Under the pieces are notes generated by a model. It ran no database searches and was not told where the DNA came from. It saw nothing but the letters and a program-made list of their open reading frames with translations. A stretch of DNA of 64,000 nucleotides from Lawsonibacter asaccharolyticus (GTDB lineage Bacteria > Bacillota > Clostridia > Oscillospirales > Oscillospiraceae), in NCBI GenBank assembly GCA_003112755.1, contig BFBT01000001.1, forward strand, positions 1,488,001-1,552,000, in the 5' to 3' direction. Shown one piece after another: positions 34,304-42,095 of the stretch; the stretch's first letter is position 1; every line of letters begins with the position of its first letter. The position numbers were made by a program, and so were the translations under genes.

Positions 34304-35566
34304 TCAGCAGGGGAGTGGCTGGATGGGCGGCAGCTCCTCCGGCAGGAGAGCAGATGGGGCGGAGCGGGGAATGAGAGAGATCAACCCCTCCTCTCGCCGG
34401 GCCGTCAGTTCCAGCAGAGCGCACAGGTCCTCCAGGGAGAGGTAGAACTCCCCCTCCCACTGGAAGGGCAGGCTGCTGAGCGCGAAGGGGCGGTCGTCCC
34501 GCTCCCCGGTGAGAGAGCCGGCGGTAAGGACCACGGAGCCCTCCTCGGCGGGGAGGACCAGCTGGTCCCCTGAGATGGCGGCGGTACGGCCGAAGGCGGC
34601 GGCCACCGCCTGGGCGGGCAGCCAGCAGATGCCGTCCAGAAGGATGGGGACGGCCTCCAGAGGCATGTCCCCGGCGCAGAGCGCTGTATGGGGCCTGTCC
34701 ACTGCCCTGCGGGCCAGGAACTCATCGTAGGTCAGGCCGCTCTCCCGGACCTGGAGAGCCAGCGTACGCCCCACAAAGCGGTAGTGCCAGGGTTCAAAGC
34801 AGAAGCCGGTAATGTCCTCCCTGCCTTCCGGATAGCGGAGGATGAAGCCGTAGCGCCAGCAGTTCTCTATGAGCCAGCGGTAGGTCGCGGTGGTCTCGAA
34901 ATGGGCACTGCGGCTGGCGGTATTGATGTCCAGGGCCAGGCCGGTCTGGTGCTCAGAGAAGCCCGGCCGGGCGGAGTAGGTGTCGGCCTCCACGCCGTCC
35001 TGAGCGGTGTACCGGCGGTACAGGGAGTCCTGATAGGAGTAGGAGCGGTAGGCGGAGACGCTGTAAAGGGTGATGCCGTCCTCCCGGGCCGCGTCGGCCA
35101 TCCGCATGAAGGCCGCGGCTGCGGCAGGGGCCAGGGAGCCCCCGGAGGGGGCGTACCGGGCGGGCAGGCTGTGCAGCCGGGGGACATAGCCGTCCGGCAG
35201 CGGGTGGTATTTGTTGACTAGGACGGAGAGGCTCTCCGGCTCCTCCGCCTGGGATACATCGCCGTAAAAGGTCCCGTCCAGGCCGATGTTCACCCGGGTG
35301 ACCACGTCCTCCGGGGAGAGCTCCGGCCAAAGGGCGCCGTAGGCCAGATAGCGGTCCAGCAGCTCCGGGCGGTAGTAGGAGAGGGCCTGACAGGCCACCG
35401 CCCGGGCGAGGGTGTCCGGGTCCTGAAGGGAGGGGCCGGAGAGGGCTGTCTCCTCCCCGGAGGCGGCGGGGAGAGACCGAACAGGGACGGCAGCGCCGGT
35501 GAGCAGGGAGACGGAGAGGACTAGGGCCGCCGCTACGGTCAGGATGCGCAGGGGAGCATGGTTCAT
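34304..35566 (-). CDS. Secreted VanY-like D-alanyl-D-alanine carboxypeptidase with C-terminal stalk-like domain
   Basis: A 420-residue exported peptidase. Signal sequence about 1-30 (LTVAAALVLSVSLLTGAAVPV). The M15B/VanY catalytic domain covers about 115-275: SAYRSYSYQ, the zinc His/Asp motif SEHQTGLALDI and the EPWHYRF Glu/His motif. These enzymes trim the terminal D-Ala of stem peptides. The last 130 residues resemble copper-amine-oxidase-type stalk domains (DGICWLPAQAVAAAFG). The ATG overlaps the stop of the upstream amidotransferase gene (ATGA at 35563-35566). Confidence 0.9.
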   Translation of the reverse strand: MNHAPLRILTVAAALVLSVSLLTGAAVPVRSLPAASGEETALSGPSLQDPDTLARAVACQALSYYRPELLDRYLAYGALWPELSPEDVVTRVNIGLDGTFYGDVSQAEEPESLSVLVNKYHPLPDGYVPRLHSLPARYAPSGGSLAPAAAAAFMRMADAAREDGITLYSVSAYRSYSYQDSLYRRYTAQDGVEADTYSARPGFSEHQTGLALDINTASRSAHFETTATYRWLIENCWRYGFILRYPEGREDITGFCFEPWHYRFVGRTLALQVRESGLTYDEFLARRAVDRPHTALCAGDMPLEAVPILLDGICWLPAQAVAAAFGRTAAISGDQLVLPAEEGSVVLTAGSLTGERDDRPFALSSLPFQWEGEFYLSLEDLCALLELTARREEGLISLIPRSAPSALLPEELPPIQPLPC

Positions 35567-36276
35567 AACTGGGAGACCTCCTGAGTGGAAGAAGAGACGG
35601 GGCCGGTCCGGCCGCAGAGGGCCAGGAACCAGCGGAAGATGGGAGCGCCGTCCACCGTGTCGGGGCGGAGAAGGGGGCCGCTCATCCGCTCCGGGTGGAA
35701 CTGGACCCCCAGAATGGGGCGGGAGGGGTGCTCTATGGCCTCGGGAACGCCGTCCACCGCCCGGAGGGTAAGGACCAGCCCTGGGGCGGGGCAGTCCACT
35801 GCCTGGTGGTGAGAGCTGTTGACGGAGAAGCGGGGGCCGTAGAGGGTGTGGAGCAGGCTGCCCGGCTGGGCGCGGACCGGGTGGACCTGGTCCGCCTGGG
35901 GGTGGGTATGGGAGGGACGCCGGACGTCCCCCAGGTCCTGAAGCAGGGTGCCCCCCAGGGCCACATTAATGATCTGCATGCCTCGGCAGACCCCCAGGAT
36001 AGGGCGGCCCGCCTGATAAAAGGCGCGGAACAGCTCCAGCTCTGCCTGGTCCCGGGCGGGGTCCGGGGGCTGGGAGCCCTGGTCGGGCTGTCCGTACAGG
36101 ACGGGGTCCAGGTCGCCGCCGCCGCACAGCAGCAGCCCGGCGCAGGACAGGTCCGGTGGGGGGCAGTAACCAGAAACAGGCGTGCCGCCCGCGGCGCGGA
36201 CGGCACGGACATAGTTGGACATCTTTCCATCCGCCCCTGAGATCAGGATGCGGGGAGAGCGGGCTGCGTCACACAT
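35563..36276 (-). CDS. Class I glutamine amidotransferase-like (peptidase C26) protein
   Basis: A 237-residue cytosolic enzyme of the PuuD/gamma-glutamyl hydrolase group. Characteristic parts are LLLCGGGDLDPVLYG, the nucleophile in GVCRGMQIINVALGG, and the catalytic His in GVQFHPERM. Members hydrolyse gamma-glutamyl bonds, for instance gamma-glutamyl-GABA, but the substrate cannot be read here. Coupled to the VanY-like gene, which hints at cell-wall peptide metabolism; that is an inference from position. About 20 bases separate it from the upstream cytidylate-kinase-like gene. Confidence 0.88.
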   Translation of the reverse strand: MCDAARSPRILISGADGKMSNYVRAVRAAGGTPVSGYCPPPDLSCAGLLLCGGGDLDPVLYGQPDQGSQPPDPARDQAELELFRAFYQAGRPILGVCRGMQIINVALGGTLLQDLGDVRRPSHTHPQADQVHPVRAQPGSLLHTLYGPRFSVNSSHHQAVDCPAPGLVLTLRAVDGVPEAIEHPSRPILGVQFHPERMSGPLLRPDTVDGAPIFRWFLALCGRTGPVSSSTQEVSQL

Positions 36277-36297
36277 GGGAACTCCTTTCAGGGCGCC

Positions 36298-36942
36298 TCA
36301 GGGCGCCTGGGTAGGGGCCTGGTCCAACTGAGCAGAGCGCAGGCGCACCAGCTGAGCGATCATCTCCACGGCGCCATTGATGCCGGTGATGGAGGAGTTG
36401 AGGGTCAGGTCATACCGGCGCATCTCCCCCCAGGTGTGGCCGGTGTAATAGTTATAGTAGTTGGCGCGGCCCCGGTCCATCTGGATGATCCGGCTCTCCA
36501 TGTTGTCGGAGGGGATGTGATACTCCGCCACACAGCGGTCGATCCGGCTGGCCATGTCGGCATGGATAAAGACTTTGATGCAAGCAGGGTCTTCCCCCAG
36601 AATGTAGTCGCTGCACCGGCCCACGATGACGCAGGGCCCCTCCGCCGCCAGCTCCCGGATCACGTCGGCCTGGGCAAAAAATGCCTGATGGCTGACCGGG
36701 ATGCCCTGGTGGGTGAAGGTGGGGACGCCGATGCCGATGGGGGCGATGTTCAGGTGGAACCGGCTGCGGGCCCGCTCCTCCGCCCGGGCGATAAAGTCGG
36801 GGGAAAGGCCGCTCTTCTCCGCAGTCTTTTGGATCAGTGTGCGGTCATAACAGGGGATGCCCAGGCTTGCGGCCAGCTTCTTGCCGATCAGGCGGCCGCC
36901 GCTTCCAAACTCGCGGCTGATGGACACGACATAGTTGCTCAT
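36298..36942 (-). CDS. Cytidylate kinase-like P-loop protein
   Basis: A 214-residue protein of the cytidylate kinase-like family (PF13189). The P-loop is the variant SREFGSGGRLIGKKLA (about 9-24), in place of GPAGSGKS of true Cmk. Other parts are PCYDRTLIQKTAEKSG and VIVGRCSDYIL, followed by KVFIHADMASRIDR. The nucleoside substrate of this family is not established. AAGGAGGCG lies upstream of the ATG. It heads a three-gene operon with the C26 and VanY-like genes. Confidence 0.9.
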   Translation of the reverse strand: MSNYVVSISREFGSGGRLIGKKLAASLGIPCYDRTLIQKTAEKSGLSPDFIARAEERARSRFHLNIAPIGIGVPTFTHQGIPVSHQAFFAQADVIRELAAEGPCVIVGRCSDYILGEDPACIKVFIHADMASRIDRCVAEYHIPSDNMESRIIQMDRGRANYYNYYTGHTWGEMRRYDLTLNSSITGINGAVEMIAQLVRLRSAQLDQAPTQAP

Positions 36943-37013
36943 GAGACACGCCTCCTTATAGTGTGGCTTCAGGTACGGGCGAGGCTGTTCATCCGTACCT
37001 CCTGTTTCTTTAT

Positions 37014-37042
37014 ATTATAGCGCAATTTGAAGAAAATGACAA
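37014..37042 (-). promoter_or_regulatory. Promoter of the cytidylate-kinase-like operon
   Basis: On the minus strand TTGTCA (37037-37042) and TATAAT (37014-37019) are 17 bases apart. The leader holds a GGTACGG/CCGTACC inverted repeat (36972-36978 with 36993-36999). Confidence 0.85.
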
Positions 37043-37065
37043 CGAAAATCTCAGGCCCCTCCAGG

Positions 37066-37094
37066 TTGACAGGAAAAGAAAATCTAGGCATAAT
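37066..37094 (+). promoter_or_regulatory. mtnA operon promoter
   Basis: TTGACA (37066-37071) and CATAAT (37089-37094) are 17 bases apart, 24 bases before the mtnA ATG. The divergent promoter of the kinase-like operon lies only 24 bases away. Confidence 0.88.
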
Positions 37095-37117
37095 CAAAAC
37101 AGAGAGGAGGCGGTCTG

Positions 37118-38209
37118 ATGGAGGAGACCCGCTGGAAGGAGAAAAACCAATATCTTGGGCTGACGGAGGACGGCCGCCGGGTGAGGCTGCTGGACCAGAG
37201 CCAGCTTCCCAACCGGGAGGTCTGGCTGGAACTGGAAGAGCCGGAAGAGCTGGCGGAGGCTATCCGCACCCTGCGGGTGCGGGGCGCCCCAGCCATCGGC
37301 GTCTTTGCGGCGTATGCCCTGTATGTGCTGGCCCGAAGGCTGGCGGACCGGGCGCCGGTGGAGGCGGCGTTCCGCACCCGGCTGCGGGAGTGGGCTGCCG
37401 GCCTGGCGGCCACCCGGCCCACGGCGGTGAACCTGCGCTGGGCGCTGGAGCGGATGCTGGCCCGGGCGGACCGGACGGCAGGGCCGCCGGAGCAGATCGT
37501 CCAGGTGCTGGAGCGGGAGTGCCGGGCCATCCACCGGGAGGATGGGGAGATGTGCCGCCGGATTGCGGAGCACGGTCTGACCCTGGTAGGGGAGGGGGAC
37601 GGCATCCTGACCCACTGCAACGCCGGGGCGCTGGCCGCCTCCCGGTACGGCACCGCCCTGGGTCCCATCCTGCTGGGGCAGGAGAGGGGGAAAAAGCTGA
37701 GGGTCTTTGCCGACGAGACCCGGCCCCTGCTCCAGGGGGCCCGGCTCACCGCCTGGGAGCTGGCCCGGGCCGGGGTGGAGGTCACCCTGATCTGTGACAA
37801 CATGGCCTCCATGGTGATGAAGAACGGCTGGGTCCAGGCCTGCTTCGTAGGCTGCGACCGGGTGGCGGCCAACGGGGACACTGCCAACAAGATCGGTACC
37901 AGCGGCCTGGCGGTCCTGGCCCGGTACTACAATGTCCCCTTCTATGTGCTGGGCCCTACCTCCACTATCGACTTGGACTGTCCCACCGGAGCGGACATCC
38001 CCATCGAGGAGCGGGACGGGGAAGAGATCCGCTCCCTCTGGTACCGGGAGCCCATGGCGCCAGCGGAGGTGAGGTGCTGGGACCCCGCCTTCGACGTCAC
38101 CGACCACAGCCTGATCTCTGCCATCGTCACGGAGGGAGGCATCTGCCGTCCCCCCTTCGGGGAGAGCCTGCGGGAGCTGGTTTCCCGGGAAAAGGGGGAT
38201 GCGCCGTGA
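37118..38209 (+). CDS. mtnA: S-methyl-5-thioribose-1-phosphate isomerase
   Basis: A 363-residue aldose-ketose isomerase of the MtnA/eIF2B-related family, converting methylthioribose-1-phosphate (or 5-deoxyribose-1-phosphate) to the ribulose form. Signatures are the N-terminal RVRGAPAIGVFAAY, the catalytic-Cys motif THCNAGALAASRYGTALG, and the Asp motif VGCDRVAANGDTANKIGT. GAGGAGG precedes the ATG. The stop overlaps the aldolase start (GTGA at 38206-38209). The gene context, aldolase and reductase instead of the mtnB-mtnD dioxygenase route, suits an anaerobe. Confidence 0.95.
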   Translation: MEETRWKEKNQYLGLTEDGRRVRLLDQSQLPNREVWLELEEPEELAEAIRTLRVRGAPAIGVFAAYALYVLARRLADRAPVEAAFRTRLREWAAGLAATRPTAVNLRWALERMLARADRTAGPPEQIVQVLERECRAIHREDGEMCRRIAEHGLTLVGEGDGILTHCNAGALAASRYGTALGPILLGQERGKKLRVFADETRPLLQGARLTAWELARAGVEVTLICDNMASMVMKNGWVQACFVGCDRVAANGDTANKIGTSGLAVLARYYNVPFYVLGPTSTIDLDCPTGADIPIEERDGEEIRSLWYREPMAPAEVRCWDPAFDVTDHSLISAIVTEGGICRPPFGESLRELVSREKGDAP

Positions 38210-38868
38210 GCTGGAGCCGAGAGAAGCAGGAGCTGCGGCGGAAGATCTGCCAGGCCGTCCGCCAGATAGCCCAGGCGGGCTATGTGGCGGCCAACGACGG
38301 GAACCTGTCTGCCCGGTGCTCCGATGGCGGGGTGCTCATTACTCCCTCGGGGGTCTATAAGGGAGACCTGGAGGAGGACATGCTGCTGGAAGTGGATCTG
38401 GAGGGGCGGGTGCTGTCCGGAACAGGGAGGCCCTCGTCCGAGAGCCCGATGCATCTGGCTCTCTACCGTACCCGGCCTGAGGTGGGAGGCGTAGTCCACA
38501 CCCACGCTCCATATTCCGTGTTTTCGGCCAACCTGGGGGAGGACCTGACCGAGCCCATCACTGCGGAGTGGGCCCTGCTGCTGGGGCCGGTCCCCGCCCT
38601 GCCCTGGCTGCCCCTGGGGACAGAGGAGCTGGCGGGGGCGGTGGCCCGGGCGGCGGAGGGGCACAGCGCAGCCCTGCTGGCCCACCACGGGGCGGTGACC
38701 TGGGGACGGGACGTGGTCCAGGCATGGTACCGGACCCAGGCCCTGGAGCAGTACTGCAAGCAGCGGTATCTGGGCCTGCTGCTGGGACGGCCTATCCCGG
38801 TCCTGGAGCCGGAGGAGGTCAGGGAACTGACGGTCCGCCGTCTGGCGGGAGAAGAAAGGAGAAATTGA
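38206..38868 (+). CDS. Class II aldolase (Ald2/DrdA-like)
   Basis: A 220-residue zinc-dependent class II aldolase/adducin-type protein. The phosphate-binding part is ANDGNLSARCSDGGVLITPSG, followed by zinc ligands HTH in VVHTHAPYSVF and H in LLAHHGAVTWGRD, with the catalytic Glu near SSESPMH. In DHAP-shunt operons this enzyme cleaves methylthioribulose-1-P or 5-deoxyribulose-1-P to dihydroxyacetone phosphate plus methylthioacetaldehyde or acetaldehyde. GTG start is chosen because it overlaps the mtnA stop. The alternatives are fuculose-phosphate aldolase or MtnB dehydratase. Confidence 0.88.
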   Translation: MSWSREKQELRRKICQAVRQIAQAGYVAANDGNLSARCSDGGVLITPSGVYKGDLEEDMLLEVDLEGRVLSGTGRPSSESPMHLALYRTRPEVGGVVHTHAPYSVFSANLGEDLTEPITAEWALLLGPVPALPWLPLGTEELAGAVARAAEGHSAALLAHHGAVTWGRDVVQAWYRTQALEQYCKQRYLGLLLGRPIPVLEPEEVRELTVRRLAGEERRN

Positions 38869-38869
38869 T

Positions 38870-39694
38870 ATGAAAAACAAGCTACTGCGCAATGGTGTGG
38901 AGATGCCCGAAGTGGGCTTCGGGACCTGGAAGGCAGGGGAGACCGACGGCTTCGCGGTGCTCTCTGAGGCCATCCGGGCTGGCTACCGGCATATTGACAC
39001 CGCCTCCGCCTACCACACAGAGGAGGCGGTGGGCAGGGCGGTGGCCGCTTCCGGGGTGGACCGGTCGGAGTTCTTCATCACCACTAAGGCGTGGAAGGAC
39101 CAGCTGGGCTACGACAGGACCCTGGCCGCCTTTGACGCCTCATGCCAGGCGCTGGGGATGGACTATTTGGACCTGTACCTGATCCATTGGCCCAGGCCGG
39201 ACGCCGCCTGCGAGGAGTGGAAGGAGCTGGACCGGGGGAGCTGGCGGGCCATGGAGGAGCTGTACCGGGCCGGCCGGGTCCGGGCCATCGGGGTGAGCAA
39301 CTTCCTGCCTCACCACCTGGAGAACCTGCTGGAGGTGTGCACAGTGCCCCCCATGGTGGACCAGATCGAGTTTCATCCCGGCTATGTCCAGTGGGAGACG
39401 GTGGAGTTCTGCCGGGCCAGCCAGATCCTGGTGGAGGCATGGAGCCCTCTGGGCCGCCAGAGGCTGGCGGATGATCCCCTGCTGGCGGAGCTGGCCGGGA
39501 AATACGGGGTCTCCCAGGCCCAGATCTGCCTGCGCTTCGCCCTGGACTGCGGCGTGGTTCCCCTGCCCAAGTCGGCCGACGCTGGACGGATGCGCCAGAA
39601 CCTGGCGCTGGACTTTGCCCTGGAGGCGGAGGACTTGGAGCGGCTGCGGACCATGCCCCAGACAGGCTGGTCCGGCCTGCACCCGGACAAGTGA
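38870..39694 (+). CDS. Aldo/keto reductase (AKR family) in the mtnA operon
   Basis: A 274-residue NADPH-dependent reductase with a TIM barrel. The AKR tetrad is visible: Asp in HIDTASAYHTEEAVG (with Tyr), Lys in FITTKAWKDQ and His in LYLIHWPRP. The cofactor site includes VVPLPKSADAGRMRQNL. AAAGGAG lies 8 bases before the ATG, and the gene follows the aldolase by 1 base. It most plausibly reduces the aldehyde product of the aldolase to an alcohol, which would make the operon a self-contained detoxifying branch; the specific substrate is an inference. Confidence 0.9.
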   Translation: MKNKLLRNGVEMPEVGFGTWKAGETDGFAVLSEAIRAGYRHIDTASAYHTEEAVGRAVAASGVDRSEFFITTKAWKDQLGYDRTLAAFDASCQALGMDYLDLYLIHWPRPDAACEEWKELDRGSWRAMEELYRAGRVRAIGVSNFLPHHLENLLEVCTVPPMVDQIEFHPGYVQWETVEFCRASQILVEAWSPLGRQRLADDPLLAELAGKYGVSQAQICLRFALDCGVVPLPKSADAGRMRQNLALDFALEAEDLERLRTMPQTGWSGLHPDK

Positions 39695-39713
39695 GCCGGC
39701 GGGACAGAAGAGA

Positions 39714-39752
39714 GCCCGTCCTCCCCCGCGGATGCGGGGAGGACGGGCCTTT
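39714..39752. terminator. Bidirectional terminator after the mtnA operon
   Basis: A 15-bp stem with one bulged C (39714-39729 with 39734-39748) followed on the plus strand by CCTTTCC. It separates the operon from the converging lysR. Confidence 0.7.
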
Positions 39753-39758
39753 CCGTAT

Positions 39759-40655
39759 CTATTCGTCAGACTGGTACTGGGCGCAGACCTCCAGCACAAA
39801 GTCCCAGAACCGCTGGACCGCGGGCAGGACCCTGCGGTCCTTGGGGCGGAACATATAGAGCATGCGGTGGGTCTCAGTGTCCGCGATGTAGAGGGGACGG
39901 ACAGAGTAGAGCCGGAGGCCGAACATGCGGGGCATGATGCCCACCCCTAGTCCCTGGGAGACAAAGCTGGCTAACATGTGGTCGGTGGCCACCTCGAAAG
40001 CGACATCTGGCTGGAGATCCTGCTGACGAAACATGGACAGCACCAGATTGCGGGTGGGGCTGGCCTGGTTGTAGATCACCAGCCGCTCCCGGCTCAACTG
40101 CTCCAGCGTCACCTGCTCCTGCTGGGCCAGGGGATGTCCGGCGGGGACCACGGCCACCAGCTCCTCGGGCACCACGGGGCAGAACTCAAATGAGCTGTCG
40201 TCGAACCGGGTGCCGAAGCCGATGTCCAGGGCGTGGTGGGTGAAATCGGCGGCGATGCGCCGGGTGGGTTTCTCGTCAAAGGTAAAAGTAATACCCTGGT
40301 TGTCCGGGTTCTGGTAGAAGTGACTGACGCACCAGGGGATCAGAGTGGCGCTGACAGCGCTGATGAAGCCCAGCCGTACCTGGCCCCGGGTGGGGCTGCA
40401 CCGGGACTGGGCCACCCGCTTCCCCTCCTCGATCTCCTGGATGGCCCGCTCGGCGTAGGCGAGGAACTCCTGCCCGTACGGAGTGAGCAGGGTATCCCGC
40501 CCGTTTTTGTAGAGAAGGGGGATGCCCAGCTCCTCCTCCAGTGCGGCCATGGAGTGGCTCAGGTTGGACTGAGTGACATAGAGGGCGTCGGCGGCCCGGG
40601 TGAGGCCCCTGGCCTGGGCGATGGCCTGGAGATAGTAGAGTTGATTCAGATTCAT
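39759..40655 (-). CDS. LysR-family transcriptional regulator
   Basis: A 298-residue regulator: N-terminal winged helix-turn-helix (about 1-60: LYYLQAIAQARGLTRAADALYVTQSNLSHSMAALEEEL) and a C-terminal co-inducer domain (about 90-290: VRLGFISAVSATLIPWCVSHFY). AGGAGG lies 10 bases before the ATG. It belongs to a small minus-strand operon behind a 92-residue gene. LysR proteins typically regulate a neighbour, but the target is not obvious here, since the mtnA operon is convergent. Confidence 0.93.
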   Translation of the reverse strand: MNLNQLYYLQAIAQARGLTRAADALYVTQSNLSHSMAALEEELGIPLLYKNGRDTLLTPYGQEFLAYAERAIQEIEEGKRVAQSRCSPTRGQVRLGFISAVSATLIPWCVSHFYQNPDNQGITFTFDEKPTRRIAADFTHHALDIGFGTRFDDSSFEFCPVVPEELVAVVPAGHPLAQQEQVTLEQLSRERLVIYNQASPTRNLVLSMFRQQDLQPDVAFEVATDHMLASFVSQGLGVGIMPRMFGLRLYSVRPLYIADTETHRMLYMFRPKDRRVLPAVQRFWDFVLEVCAQYQSDE

Positions 40656-40705
40656 GGGGCCGCGGCCTCCTGTTTCATCGGAATGGAAAAGAGCGGCGCC
40701 GGGGG

Positions 40706-40984
40706 CTACCACGCATAGCGGAAGGACTCCGGGTTGGCGGCGTTGACAGCAGCGGCGTGCTCCAGCAGCCAGGTGCGGAGCTGCTCCAGCCCCTCGTCGC
40801 TGATGGGGAACTGGGCGGTGTACAGGATCTCCGCGTTTTCCCGGATGGCCGGTCCGGTCCACAGCTGGGCGGTGAGCTGTTCATCTTTAGGGGTGATCCA
40901 GAAGCTGGCCCGCTTCAGGCTGCCGCACCAGTTGTTGCCGTACTGCCAGTGCATCAGGGTGGGCAAAAAAAGTTCCTGTTCCAT
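40706..40984 (-). CDS. Hypothetical 92-residue protein upstream of lysR
   Basis: I do not recognise the family. A 92-residue, mildly acidic protein with an aromatic-rich N-terminus (LMHWQYGNNWCGSLKRASFWITPKDEQ), then a helical C-terminal half. The ATG at 40984 has GGAGAG 6 bases upstream; the open frame continues upstream without another ribosome site. It reads in the same direction as lysR, with a 50-base gap. No signal peptide or membrane helix is seen. Codon use resembles the surroundings. Confidence 0.7.
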   Translation of the reverse strand: MEQELFLPTLMHWQYGNNWCGSLKRASFWITPKDEQLTAQLWTGPAIRENAEILYTAQFPISDEGLEQLRTWLLEHAAAVNAANPESFRYAW

Positions 40985-41085
40985 GGTCTCTCTCCGGAAA
41001 GTCAAAAGTCCTGCCCCAGAGGGGCGCAGGAGCATTGTACCACAGAACAGGGAAAATGAAAACCGCCTCTTGGGCAATGGGGAGA

Positions 41086-41117
41086 AAAAAGCGGGACACA
41101 TATGTGTCCCGCTTTTT
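41086..41117. terminator. Perfect palindromic bidirectional terminator
   Basis: A 32-base perfect inverted repeat with its centre between 41101 and 41102, A-rich on the left (AAAAAGCGGGACACAT) and T-rich on the right. Placed directly after the YitT-like gene (minus strand), it can end that transcript. Confidence 0.85.
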
Positions 41118-41118
41118 G

Positions 41119-41991
41119 TCACAGATTCTGGTCGCTGAGGCGGTGGAAATCCTTGCTGCGGCCGAAGACGTGGGTGAGGGGGAAGACCTTGATGAAGCAG
41201 TCGATCCCGCTGTCCCGGATGAACTCCCGCAATTGGACATACTCCCGTGAGTTGCAGACACAGTCCAGCTGGATCTTGTCCGCCTGGGAGTAGCCCCCGA
41301 TGACCTTGGAGATGGTGGCGCTCTTGCCGATCTCCTCGATGATAAAACGCTCGATGGCCCGGGGGTCCTCACAGACGATCTGGATCTCATAGAGGCGGGG
41401 ACCCATGTTGAAGATGACGTAGTTCATGCTGTTGACGTAGATGATTTGTCCTACAAAGGCGTAGGCCACCGTATCCAGGCTGAAGGCTGAGAGCATGATC
41501 AGCATAATGACGGCGTCCAGGCAGAGCAGCAGGTTTTTCAGCTCCGCGGCCTTAAAGACCTTCTGCTTGAGGATCTTGCTCAGGGTGTCCGTTCCGCCGT
41601 AGGAGTACCCCATGCGGTAGGTCAGGCCTGCGCCCGCCCCGTAGACCACGCCGAAGAACATGACCGCGATCAGCTTCTCCTTCAGAATGATCTCCACCTG
41701 CACATGGTTGAGCACCCACAGGACCAGGGGGTAGAGGATGGACAGGAACAGGATGCTGGACACCTCCTTGTACCCCAAGGTCACGGCGGTGAAGAGCAGG
41801 ATGGCCAGGGTCAGCCCATAGTAGATCAGGGCGTAGTTGATCCCGGTGAAGGTCTCCGCAGTCATGGCCAGCCCGGTGATGCCCGTGACCACAAAGCCGT
41901 TGGGGAGGGCGATCCAGTTGACGGCTATGCTGCATATGACACAGCTCAGGACCATATTGAGCAGGGCGGCGGTACGGTGGTGACTTCTCAT
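41119..41991 (-). CDS. YitT family membrane protein
   Basis: A 290-residue protein of the YitT family (DUF161 plus DUF2179). Five predicted transmembrane helices cover about 10-175, with GFVVTGITGLAMTAE and YRMGYSYGGTDTLSKIL as the duplicated membrane signatures. A cytosolic C-terminal DUF2179 domain follows (about 205-285: GPRLYEIQIVCEDPRAIERFI). The function is not known; roles in small-molecule transport have been suggested. AGGAGGG lies upstream of the ATG. It stands alone between terminators. Confidence 0.9.
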   Translation of the reverse strand: MRSHHRTAALLNMVLSCVICSIAVNWIALPNGFVVTGITGLAMTAETFTGINYALIYYGLTLAILLFTAVTLGYKEVSSILFLSILYPLVLWVLNHVQVEIILKEKLIAVMFFGVVYGAGAGLTYRMGYSYGGTDTLSKILKQKVFKAAELKNLLLCLDAVIMLIMLSAFSLDTVAYAFVGQIIYVNSMNYVIFNMGPRLYEIQIVCEDPRAIERFIIEEIGKSATISKVIGGYSQADKIQLDCVCNSREYVQLREFIRDSGIDCFIKVFPLTHVFGRSKDFHRLSDQNL

Positions 41992-42095
41992 AAAAAGATG
42001 CCCTCCTGTCAGGGAACTGCTGTCCCGATTTCCCGCGTCCCGGGGGAAAAGGAAAGGGAACCCCGAAAGTGCTCTGGTCCGGACCGCCGGACGGC

